In this document: positions 34,003 to 44,222 of the stretch, one piece after another | How the letters are laid out: the number at the start of each line of letters is the position of its first letter | Position numbering within the stretch: the first letter of the stretch is position 1 | Origin: Tolypocladium sp. Sup5 PDA-1 | Taxonomy: Eukaryota > Ascomycota > Sordariomycetes > Hypocreales > Ophiocordycipitaceae | Reading direction: 5' to 3' | Assembly (NCBI GenBank): GCA_000750105.3 | Contig: JPHH03000016.1 | Span: 62,001-126,000 of the forward strand | DNA: 64,000 bases | Program-made: the position numbers and the translations under genes | The notes under the pieces: generated by a model | What the model was told of the DNA's origin: nothing | Database searches by the model: none | The model's input: only the letters and a program-made list of their open reading frames with translations

Positions 34003-35249
34003 TAGCTTGCCTGCTAGTTTAAATGTGGAAACACCAATGCTTGTAGATAGAAACTCAATCCCATGTCGATGCTGGCACCGCACCAGCCCGGAAGATTGGT
34101 GCAATGCAACAATCCACCTTGTTGACACTATCATCGGCGCAAGGCATCGTTTACGTGTAAACCACCTTGTACCCACGGTCGAGAGAGTATTCTTTAATCT
34201 CTACCTGGGCTAGTTTCTCTAAGACATAAAATACTACGAGCGACCCTTGGACCTTGGTACAGTAGGTACTCAAAAGGACTGTAAAGTTAGTACAAGCCTT
34301 CATTCGACAGGACACCGGAATCTTTCTGTGGTTCCAAGAATGGAACGTGGATGGAGCGGCATCTGGAACCTTGGCATGACGAAACGGATCGCTGGTAGGT
34401 AAGCACCAGTAAAATGTGAGCTGATCGGTTTACATCGGCCCGGACTCCCCCTCACAGATATCCTGAGTCATAGGAACAGGGAGTTATCGACCTGTCATCC
34501 GCGGTGCTGAGACAATGAAGTCATTGAAACACATCAGCAGACCGGAGCCACCAGCTCGTTGATAGTATACAGAATGTCTGGGGACTGACTTTTCCGGGGC
34601 AGCAACTAGTAATAGAGCCAGGACAAGCACCGTTTATAAGTTGCTTGATGTAAATGAGTCCTCTAAGGTAACTGCTGCCATATGAGGACTTCCTTGAGTT
34701 GATGCAAATAATAGCCTGCTTCCACAACCGTTAGATCACCACCCACACCTTTGGAACTTTACCTGTCGATACCCGTAGCTACATGGTCTTGCCACAGCCC
34801 CACCGCTACGCCTTATCCGTAGAAAAGTGGCTTTACAAATCCGAAACTCTTTCGCAGGTGGCTTGTTGGCTCATGAGAATACTTGGCTCAAGGTATGCGA
34901 AGATATCCACCCCTGACCAATGGCTGGTAATGCAACGATGGCGGGGCTTGCGAAGTTGCTCGCCTGACCAAAAGTTTTATGCGACAGCGGCAAGCTTCTA
35001 TGATCAGTCACTTAAGGGACCTTCACATTGATACTACAAATCAGGAGAAATGAGTTCGAGGTTCCAATACGTCTTGGCGGACGGGTTCCACGGGCTCGAG
35101 AGGAAGTATAAAATGGGCTTCATATCCTCGTCTAGAACACTGGTCCTGCATGTCATCCCGTCGATAATCTATAAGCAGACTTTGATTCCGAACACAGAGC
35201 CACCACAGCTTCGTTGTCTTATCCATAACGACTTACCACCCACCTTACA
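34003..35249. other. Intergenic region
   Basis: 1.25 kb without a supported gene. Short frames in it have no family resemblance. The last 200 bp, with a TATAAA-like sequence near 35106, are the likely promoter of the small secreted protein. Confidence 0.5.
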
Positions 35250-35651
35250 ATGCTCTCCACTCTCGTCATGGCCTTGATCGCCCTTCGGGCTACTGGAGTT
35301 TTGTCGGCTGTAGCCGAGAAGCAATGCGGCAATCTCGGCATCATGACCGTTGACAAGTCTACCCTCGCTGCTGGAGTCAACCCCAGCGATATGCGCCGGT
35401 GTGCAGAGCACCCGAGTGTCATGACTCCCAACAAGCTCGCCCAGCGCGACTGCTACTTTGGCGGGCCATTCGGGTGCTCCGACGGCTACTGCTGGAAGCA
35501 GTGCGACACGCCCGAAGATGGTTTCTGGTGCTGGACGGCCTTGAATGGTGGCATCGGAGACTGGATTACCTGCACCATGGATAGTGACTGCAACGCGACT
35601 ATGGCTTGCGGCACTGGAGACAACTGCAATTCCTGTGGCTGCAGCTGCTAA
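35250..35651 (+). CDS. Small secreted cysteine-rich protein, effector-like
   Basis: A single 133-aa exon. Residues 1-20 form a classical signal peptide (MLSTLVMALIALRATGVLSA). The mature part, about 113 residues, has 14 cysteines, including CSDGYCWKQC, a WCW motif and a closing NCNSCGCSC. An even cysteine count suggests up to seven disulphides. The build resembles small secreted proteins of the IDI-2-like group known from ascomycetes, though I place it there with caution. Such proteins occur in host interaction and incompatibility responses; no role is shown here. It is flanked by intergenic DNA and sits within a region full of decayed genes. Confidence 0.75.
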   Translation: MLSTLVMALIALRATGVLSAVAEKQCGNLGIMTVDKSTLAAGVNPSDMRRCAEHPSVMTPNKLAQRDCYFGGPFGCSDGYCWKQCDTPEDGFWCWTALNGGIGDWITCTMDSDCNATMACGTGDNCNSCGCSC

Positions 35652-36851
35652 GTCTTTTAACATGAAGGGGCTGGGGAGCGTGGGATACAAGGTGTGGTTG
35701 AGTGATAGTAGGAACTTCTCTGGAGATGAGATACACACGAGATGCCCCATGAGAAGCTGAGTATGCTACATGTCGACAAGTCGCTCTTTTGGCTATTAAA
35801 CAAAGCTATATGGTATCAGTTAGTTCTATGTCAACAAGTCATTCTTTAGCCACTAAACAAAGCTATTGAAGATAATCGAAGCAGTTTGAGAGGGTCAGTT
35901 CGAGGTCCTTCATACGCTAGCGACCTGAGACCCGCGTCGTGCAGTCAGGGTATTTGCGGGTAGCTCGTCAGGCGCCCAAAGTCGCGCCGCCCAAAGACAT
36001 GGTGCTCTTCCAAAGCCCGGATTTCCGCTTCTGCCCACCATGAGACTTGAACTGAGAGAGCAAGTGAGGATGTTGAACTTCAATTTTCACCGTTGAATAA
36101 TGCTCGTGGCAGCCTGTTCGTTCCCCACTTCTCGACCTCCTGAACCCGGTGAGGCTCAAAGACAAGGCATAATTCACGTAAGGGAAACTGCCGAGGTTCC
36201 GATATTCAATTAATAGCCCTTCAGCCCCTCATCAGCCACATGCACCCTCATTTCACTCTGAGCCTAACTACCAGACCAAGATATACCACAGAAATGTTGA
36301 GGCTGAACAGCGGTCAAGGAGAGGCCATGTCATGTTCGAGGCTCAATCTGTTAATCTTTAGCGAGCTGCTCCATCTGCCTGCTAGGCAGATTCCCACGAG
36401 CCGCACTAAATTTGTGGCGTAAAGCGCAGAATAAGTTGCGCCCTCAGGAACCAGTGGCGGTTCCTGAAGGTGGTTCGTGGGCGAGCCCCAAAGAGGAAAT
36501 TCCAAACCTCAGCCCCAGGAAGGAACACGGGACTATTGGCAACACGGACCCTGGGCGCTGAATGAGCTGAAACCATTTCCCCAGGTCCTTAGCGCTTGCT
36601 CACAACCTAGTGGAGAAATGGGACGGGGAATGAATGGGTTCAGGGCCTGTGCCTGGATGGGTACGTTCATGTGGGGATGCTTGATTCAGCCTCACATAGG
36701 AGTGCATCATCGTGCCAAGTATATAAGCTTGGCATGTAGACTTGCTCCTGGAAGGATTATCCATCGGCAGTTTCCTTTAGCTTGGATTACCCTACGCATC
36801 AACTTACAACTAATTCTTTGCCCAACCTTTGCTCGCAGCATTTCTGTCATC
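35652..36851. other. Intergenic region with a 58-bp-spaced direct repeat
   Basis: 1.2 kb without a supported gene. Near its start an imperfect direct repeat of about 38 bp occurs at 35770-35808 and 35828-35866 (both begin ATGTC.ACAAGTC and end ACAAAGCTAT). The 3' end is the promoter of the gene at 36852. A long frame running into that gene from 36477 has no start support and is not called. Confidence 0.55.
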
Positions 36852-37910
36852 ATGAGCCGCCTTCCTCCCGTTGAGAAGCTTCCCCTTGCCGTCCGCAAGA
36901 ATGGTAAGTCAGCGTAACATGTTGAACAGGCTGCTCATTCCGCTAACATATGACTCTAAGTGCGCGACGAATGGGAAGCCAAGAAGCCTGAGCTCGAGAA
37001 GAAGATCTCGGACATCCTCGGCGTCGCCTGGACCATTGACATCAACCCCAACCAGATCTATGCCTATGCCGACGACGGCTACGCCAAGGAGTCTCCGGGC
37101 GCCATGCTAGCCTCGTAAGTCTGCCCTGATCCAACCACCTGGTTGTGCTTGAGCATGTCTTGGATGGGCTGACACAGCACCTCATATAGCTACATCTCCG
37201 GTGCGGAGTGGCAGTTGAAATACTTTATCGAAAAGCACGGCGACGCCGGCAAGAATGAAATCAACACCCTCTGCTCCGCCCACACTATCGGCATGGACAT
37301 TGACCTGAACAAGAAAGTGTCCTACTGCGGCTCTGAGGTCTCCCCCTCGGGTCAGCTCATCATCCTCTTCGCTGAAGGCAAGCTCGGCACCAACATCGAC
37401 CACGCACTTAACCTGGAGAACCTCACCAAGGCCTTCGACGGTGCTCCCTCCACCGGGTCTCTTTCTTATACCTTCACCGCGCGCACATCCATCCGCACAC
37501 AATACGACGCGGAAATTGACAAGATCAAGAGCAAGGTTACTTCCGCGCTGCAGCGCGATAGCCTCACTCTGGATCCCAACTTCGACGCTGTGTATGCCAA
37601 GCTCAAGGGCGCCGCGGACGCGGATGACAACTGGCAGGAGAACCTGGGCTACTACACCAAGGGCTACTTTTCGGCGTTTGCGGATTGGCTAGACAGCCAA
37701 AAGGTTGCTTCGGATGAGATGATTAGGGAAGCTCTGAATGAGGGAATTGAGAGCGGCAAGGTGGTGTTCCGCGTGGTGGATGATGGACAAATGAAGTCGT
37801 CGTATAACGAGGCTGTGATTGAGGATGGGGTGCTGTACCTGCAGACTGTTCCGAAGTACTTTGGAACGAACATCCACTATGTGGCGGAGAAGTTGATGGA
37901 TCAGCTGTAA
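36852..37910 (+). CDS. Uncharacterised soluble fungal protein
   Basis: Three exons, 36852-36903, 36961-37114 and 37190-37910, give 308 aa. The sequence begins MSRLPPVEKLPLAVRKN, with the exon junction completing NVRDEWEAKKPEL, and runs through FIEKHGDAGKNEINTLCSAHT and GKLGTNIDHALNLENLTKAF to an acidic C-terminal half. There is no signal peptide or membrane segment, so it is probably cytosolic. Splice signals and strong third-position G/C codon bias support a real and perhaps well-expressed gene. I do not recognise the family. A 15-bp direct repeat straddles its stop codon (37900-37914 and 37917-37931). Confidence 0.72.
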
Positions 37911-37931
37911 CTGGGCATCAGCTGTAACTGG
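37900..37931. repeat. 15-bp direct repeat over a stop codon
   Basis: Two exact copies of ATCAGCTGTAACTGG, 17 bp apart. The first contains the TAA stop of the preceding gene. Confidence 0.85.
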
Positions 37932-38661
37932 AAACCAATGATCTGCAATACACAACCTTTGTTCCAGAGATCTCGGCTCGTGCCGCGTCGACTGCTGTAG
38001 CTCTGCGTTACTGAGACTAAATTTACAGAATGGCATGCCTTGCATGCATGGTTAACGCAATGTGGTGTCATTATATGCAGAACGATCTTTTAATGAGTCA
38101 GCCGCCCACATGTTATGTCGCTCTGGTCCCATAAGTCTTCGGTGCGGCATGAAGCCCCTCGTGAGAAAAGAGAAAATTTAATATCAAGCCGTTCCAAGTA
38201 TGCAGGGGCTGAGTTCGTGCCAGCTGAGTTCGTGCCCTACGTCACTGGCCAAGATAGCCTGTTCTCTCTTGCCTCAATCATCCATTGATACTTAACCCTT
38301 ACTAATTGAATACAACTGATAACGAAAGTACCGTAGTCAGTCTAAGGTTCGATTCTGTAGGGTAGCCGGAGAGAACCGAAGTGTTCAGCTCCCTCTCGGA
38401 CAAAACCGCGCCCGAGAAATAAAAAAAGAGGGGAAGGAGATAGGGTCCAATACATATATATTGCCCGGGCAATTTAATCCCCTTGTCTCGTGGCAACCTG
38501 CCCGCTGACCCCCGGGTAGTAGCAGTTAGGCAAACCCTGGAATTGAGAGTGACGGGCAGGTGTGCTAAGCATCGCGGCTCCCCGACGACGGCTCATCAAG
38601 ATATCAATATCAGCATTGCAGTTTAGTCATCGGTCATTCTTCCCCGCCTCACCCTAACCCC
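37932..38661. other. Intergenic region
   Basis: About 730 bp with no supported gene. It contains a 14-bp tandem repeat, GCTGAGTTCGTGCC, at 38208-38221 and 38223-38236. Confidence 0.55.
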
Positions 38662-38868
38662 ATGGAGCTCTCGGATCTTCTTGACCCCCTGACATGGGGT
38701 CGTGTTCTGGGGTGCTGCTTGCTGCTCGTCGTCGCCGGCTTCGTCGTCGACTACGCGACGCTGCCGCGATACCCACAGGACATTCCTGCCTTTGGCTACG
38801 GCCGCGGGCTTTGGGCCCATCTGAGGAACGCCACTGCCTACGACAGTGGCCCAGGCCTGCTTGTCTAA
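38662..38868 (+). pseudogene. Cytochrome P450 relic, N-terminal 60 residues only
   Basis: The frame starts at ATG 38662 with MELSDLLDPLTWG, a membrane anchor (VLGCCLLLVVAGFVVDYATL) and PRYPQDIPAFGYGRGL, the anchor and proline-rich hinge of a fungal P450. After about 60 residues the P450 text ends and a stop follows at 38866. No other P450 motif follows in any frame. Instead, MFS permease text begins on the same strand within about 50 bp. This looks like a deletion junction between two neighbouring genes. Confidence 0.65.
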
Positions 38869-38870
38869 CT

Positions 38871-40258
38871 CTGCAAATTATGGAACAAGGCCCGCTATGT
38901 ACCGAAACCCACAGTCATCAAATATCTGGACCAGCAGAACATTAATAATGACTACCTATCTGGGATGAAGGAAGACCTCAACCTGAACTGCAATGAGCCC
39001 AATTAGTGAGTCAGACGAACCGTCATAACATTGGCTTGCGGACTAACCACATCAGCTTCACGACATGTTTTCACATTGCATCCTGCATCATGCTTATTCC
39101 CTCGCAGACCATCTTGACCTACCTTCAGCCAAGTTTTTGGCTCTCTGGTCTTAAAATCATGTGGAGTATCATTGCTGGTCTTATTGCAAGGACCACAAAC
39201 GCAAAGCAAGTCTACGCTCTCCAGGTCTTCCTTGGTCTCTGTGCAAGCAGTGCTTGGCTTGGAATGATAACTTTTGTTCAACATGTCAATCAATTGTTTC
39301 CCTAGTATCCCCACGAGACTCGCAGAACGCATACTGTGACCAGAAGCTAATTTGCAATAGTGTATTGATATACACCAACGGAACTCGCAAAACGCATGGG
39401 ATTCTATCATTCATGCCAAGCCGTTGGAATGATGTCTGGTTCTTTACTGGCCGCCGTCACGAAAACTCTAGACCGGCACCATTGGCTGGCAGGCTGGCGT
39501 CGGCTTTTCGTTATTAACGGAATTATTACCGGCTGGCTTGTTTATTTCCTTACGATTTTATACGTCGCGACCGCTACGGCAACGTCTACTTCTCACTCTT
39601 CTTGAAGTCGCTCAAGAATACGGACGGCAGCGCAACGTGGAGTGTGGTGCAAGTCAATACAATCCCCGTTGCAGGTTACGTCGCCAAAGTGGTCTTTGTA
39701 TGGATCTGGGCCCTAATTTCTGACTACTTCGAGACTCGATGGACGCTCATCGTCATACAGGCCCTCATCGGAATAGCTGCATTCATTGTCATGAGCATCT
39801 GGACTACACACCCCGCTTGGTCGCCCTACCTGGCGTTTATGCGTGCTACTTTATCGCGTACACTTGCCTTCTCTCATCTTCTCCTGGCTTTCCGATCTCC
39901 TTCCGCAAGACGCTGAGGCCCGTTCCCTCATAGTAGGTGTTGTCGTCGCTTTGTATTACGCGATTTTGGCTTGGTCGCAAGTCCTGGTTTGGCCCGCGTC
40001 GGAAGCACCTTACTACAGGTACGGCTGGCAGTCTGGTCTTGCGCTATTAATTCTCGTCATTATAACGACGTGCACTCTTCGCCTTATCGACCTGCGTGCG
40101 GTACCTCCAGCCAGCGGTTGGCTTTACCTACTAGTCTGGAGAGCCAAACTGTCCGCGGAACGAACAGTTTGACAGTTGATTCGGCGGAAAAGGATAAAGA
40201 GGAGCAGCAAGAGAATGCAAACTCGGGGAAGGAAACTCGTTCCCTTCATCAGCGATGA
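38871..40258 (+). pseudogene. Decayed MFS permease (Dal5/pantothenate-transporter type)
   Basis: Plus-strand fragments in changing frames match a fungal anion:cation symporter: IKYLDQQNINNDYLSGMKED (from about 38918), a probable old intron, then CIMLIPSQTILTYLQPSFWL and NAKQVYALQVFLGLC (39056-39300), RMGFYHSCQAV-like text and WRRLFVINGIIT (39393-39530), LKSLKNTDG and FVWIWALISDYFETRWTLIV (39602-39760), and WSQVLVWPASEAPYYRYGWQ (about 39970-40030). Stops and frameshifts break it at least four times. A large internal deletion joins the sixth helix region directly to VYFLTILYVAT. The N-terminus is missing. It cannot encode a working transporter. Confidence 0.82.
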
Positions 40259-41062
40259 CTGCTCACTATACAACATGAATCTCGACATCAATAACTCCCT
40301 ACCTCAGTCATGTTCCTGAGCAGTGGCCTGAGTAGCGCCCGGCGCCCGGGTCGGTGAACGACCACAACACACGACCTCCCCACCCCGTGTAGGTAACTGT
40401 CACTCGGTGGTCGGCACAAACAGCACTGTTTTAATTACCCGTAGATATACTTGCCACAGCACCTTATCAGGTCATGGAGTCATTTGTATGACACCAAACG
40501 TACCATGGTGGGAAAACCTGCCTTCTGCACTCCTTCGTAGTTAGGCGAATCCTACATAGCACGTGGGGGAGACTATAGGCATAGAGGGCGCGAAACACCA
40601 GGCAACCGCCTTACAAGAGTCTAGAATCATGTATGTGTTAGTGGGGCGTCACTGTCTACGAGTAAGCAGGCCGGCCAACATAGTTATGTAGTTGGAGGTT
40701 ATCCGTAGAGAGGAGGGGAAAGCGGGACATTTGGGGCGCGGTCCGGGAGCGCGGGTGGTTGATGTCTGCATGTCAATGCGCCGATCCGCACTTTTGTATC
40801 CGTACTCCGTAGATTGACAGGGGAGCTGCGCGAATTGCCTACCGAATGCCTAATCCGGCTTTACGCCTTGCTCTAACCCCCATACTAAGGGAAAATAATG
40901 CATCTCTGACAGGGCATCCTCTGCCGGATACCCGAGAGCGCGCATCAAATACGAAATGCGTCTGCGGCCCGTTCTATCGCGAATGATAATAAAGCCAGAG
41001 CCCCGGCTCAATTGCAGAGGTGTAGCTCGGCACATCCTCGAGTCAAGTGAAGCCACGCCGAA
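40259..41062. other. Intergenic region
   Basis: 804 bp without a supported gene. It contains one TACTCCGTA motif near 40803 and the promoter of the phosphatase gene. Confidence 0.55.
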
Positions 41063-42802
41063 ATGTACGTTGCACAATTCGCCGCCGTCGTGGTTGGTCT
41101 CGCGGGAGCCGGCGCGGCTTCGCGCATCGTCACCGACATCCCGAGCATCTACAGATCCTGGGGTGAGCTCTCAGTCTATGCCGATAACGCGGAGGATGCA
41201 TTTGGTGTACGTTCCGTTGGTCTACCTGATGGATGCCAGATCGTGAGTTTCCCTTCTAGGCTGGGCTCGAGCGCGGGCAATTGACCCGAGTAGGAGTCTG
41301 CAAGCACGCTCCAACGCCACGCGCAAAGATTCCCAGACAGCGTAGATGGCGCCGTCACTGGTGGATTCGCCGAGAAAGTCTCCAACTTCACCAAGGCCAG
41401 CAACAAGAAGGGGGATTCCTGCAGCGCCTTCACCGGGCCACTAAAGTTCCTCAATTCCTTCAACTACGTCATGAACGATACAGGTCTCCTCACTGGACAG
41501 GGCGCCGCAACGGAATTCGCAGCAGGTGTCGCGTTCTGGAATCGCCGTGGGCGAACGCTATACAATGCATCCGTCGCCCAGTTGCAATACGACGCATCCT
41601 TCCCCAACGGCACAACTCGCCCAGAGGTGACGTTACGAACCACTGGCCAGTCACGAATTGAGAACAGCCAAATCAACTGGGCCCTGGGGTTCTTTGGTCC
41701 GAGTTTCAACACCACGCCTGACCCGACACTTACGGAGTGGACCGGTCCCTTCAAGGTGGTCATCATCCCAGAGGGAGGGACTGAGAATAACACTCTCGCC
41801 TCGTACGACAGCTGCTTCAACGACAATAGCGACGACAATGGCAATATTGCAGCTCAGCATCAGGATGCCTACAAGAAGAACTATCTGCGGTCTGCTGTTC
41901 ACCGTCTGCAGGCTTACGCTCCGTCAGGATTCACCTTTACCTACCAGGATGTGTATGCAATGCAGATGAGTTGCGCGTACGAGTATGCATTCATCGGCAT
42001 GTCCGACTTTTGCGGATTGTTCACCGCAGATGAGTGGGCTGGGTTTGAGAACGTCTTGGATATACAATGTACAGAATATCTCCCCATTGTGTTAAGCCCG
42101 GACGCTACTAACACCAGGCCTCTAGACTACTATCTCTACAGCTTCGGAAACCCAACTGGGCGCGCTCAAGGAATCGGCTACCTGCAGGAACTCATCGCCC
42201 GCCTCACGCATCACTACATCCAATCTTCAGACTCCTCTGTAAACTCTACTCTGGACGACAATCCTACTAGCTTTCCGCTCGGCCAGCAGATTTATGCCGA
42301 CTTCTCTCACGACGACATTATTATCTCTGTGCTCACTGCTATGTCTATGGATTATTTCAAAGACGCTCCAACTCTTACCAAATTCCCACCAAGCCCCGAC
42401 CGCCATTTTATCCTCTCTCACCTCACACCATTCGGCGCCAATCTCGTCACCGAAACAATCGGTTGCTCTTCCGCGGATCCCGTGGCCATTTCGGACCACC
42501 GCGTGCAATATTCCCCGACGCAGTACGGATATGATGCCTCCAATGCCACGCACAAATTCATTCGCATGCGTTTGAACAACGGCATATTGCCATTGAACAC
42601 TATCCGTGGGGGTATGTGTGGAGACGCCACGAGCGGTCGAGTTGACGGCCTGTGCGAGATGGGTGCGTTCCTCAAGAGCCAGGAAGACGCGTACAAACTA
42701 AGCAATTACGATTATGCCTGCTTTGGCAATTATACGATTGCGAACTCGACCAAGGGAATAGACTACGACGGGACTATTTTCAAGGGAAAAGAATACCAGT
42801 AG
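41063..42802 (+). CDS. Secreted histidine acid phosphatase (phytase-like)
   Basis: Two exons, 41063-41242 and 41294-42802, give 562 aa. The N-terminus MYVAQFAAVVVGLAGAGAA is a signal peptide. Splicing completes QRHAQRFP, the RHxxRxP active site with nucleophile His69. The proton-donor HD motif is SHDD (His399-Asp400). At least nine N-x-S/T sites and several cysteines fit an extracellular glycoprotein. Members of histidine phosphatase clade 2 release phosphate from phytate or other esters outside the cell. The family is firm. Whether it prefers phytate cannot be told. The intron is 51 nt, with a GTGAGT donor and a TAG acceptor. Confidence 0.9.
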
Positions 42803-42949
42803 TTTGTAGCGAGGCTATCTGCGGAATCGGCTGGGGGTTTCTCCCAAAGAGAGCGTATTTAATTCATTTAAAGAAAGGTTGCAACCATGACTAGTATACG
42901 TAGATCCGGGTACTTTTTTCTCTCAGGTCTTATTACTGTACGATCGAGT

Positions 42950-44051
42950 CTACAACTTCCTCTTCTTCGCTCCAAGTTCGAGGGGGCTGCTTCCAGAATT
43001 ACGGCCAAAGATTGGGAGATCCTACGGATTTGCTCCGAAGGAAACTGACGTCACGCAAGGGAACAACTGAAGAATGCCGTCGCCAGCATCAACAACGACT
43101 TGCCCATTCGAGGAATGGCCAATGCTGCCAATGTACTGCATGGCCGCGCCTTTCACAACATGTCAATCGCGTTTTGGCAAGCGCGTACTGACACAAAGGT
43201 CAAGGGCTTCCTGAACCTGCACAATACATTAAAGAATGAGCCATTGGACTTCTTCGTCATGACCAGTTTCATTACCTCAACATGAGGATCAACTGGACAA
43301 GCTATGGTGCCGATAAGTCTATGTGCTCATTTGTATACATCTAAGGCCCTTCACGCTCAACAATCTCCCCAGACAACTCTTTTCTTAACTCCCTCCTTCG
43401 CCATTTCCGCTCTCGTGGACTCCCCAGCGTCTCGCTCATTCTCCTAGCCATTCTCAGGATAGGATACCTTTCCGAGCGCCCTGAGATTGTGCAGTCCATC
43501 AAGCCCAAGGGAATGTACACCATTTATAAAGAGGCAATGCTTGAGGCATTCGAGGTGGCAATGACACCATAGAGCGATATGCTAGACACCGTCGACCACA
43601 TCGCGGTCGGCCTCCAGCCTCGCTGTTTTGGGCATGGAATCAAGTCCACAGGTGCTTACGTTCCGTAGAAAGAAGACCCCCCCTCAACCGGCTGGACTCT
43701 GCTACGCAGGAGCAGGCAGGCGGCGCTAGAAGTTATTCAGGGCTTGTACCGCGCAGTTCTCGGGATGTTGAAGTGACGATTCGACAGGCCGCAAGCCCTG
43801 AGCAAACAGCTGAAGGTGTGACAGCATTGCTTGCTCGATGTCTGGCGCAACTGCTCATGATCGAGGAGTCGTCGATGCAACCGACGAAAAAGTCCGTGGC
43901 AAGCTATTATGACCTAGACAGCATGATCGGTGCCGAGTTTTGCAACCGGATTTTCTGGGAGTGTAGAGTTTCTCTTACCTTTCAACAGCTGTTAACAGGC
44001 CACCTTACTATCTCTGAGTCGGCAGAGGTTCTTGTATCGGGCAGCAAATAG
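42950..44051 (+). pseudogene. Second polyketide synthase relic (KR-ACP end)
   Basis: Plus-strand text from about 43055 reads as a PKS ketoreductase, LPIRGMANAANVLHGRAFHN and VKGFLNLHNTLKNEPLDFFV. Then come SRGLPSVSLILLAILRIGYL, KPKGMYTIYKEAMLEAFEVA, VDHIAVGLQPRCFGHGIKST and, after another frame change, an ACP (LARCLAQLLMIEESSMQPTK, then LDSMIGAEF with the phosphopantetheine Ser). Two in-frame TAG codons (43570-43572 and 43666-43668) and several frameshifts kill it. The second TAG falls where related proteins carry Trp. Upstream domains are gone apart from weak ketoreductase traces from about 42950. It differs in text from the relic at 30397, so it is a separate PKS. Confidence 0.82.
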
Positions 44052-44222
44052 AAGAGGCGCTGCGCCTGGGTTAGCTGGTACCATATAATGGCTTAATGCG
44101 TTAAGTCAGTTATGTCATGCCGATATAATCTTCAATGTTCTTGATTTTTCGACCTGTGAAATCATGTATAGAGAGCTTTATGGATCTGACAGAATAGCAG
44201 TGACTCTTCATCTACACCTTGA

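Noticed and set aside
36477..36917. 146-aa frame upstream of and overlapping the 308-aa gene
   Set aside because: It reads into exon 1 and past its splice donor; the spliced gene starting at 36852 explains the conserved part.
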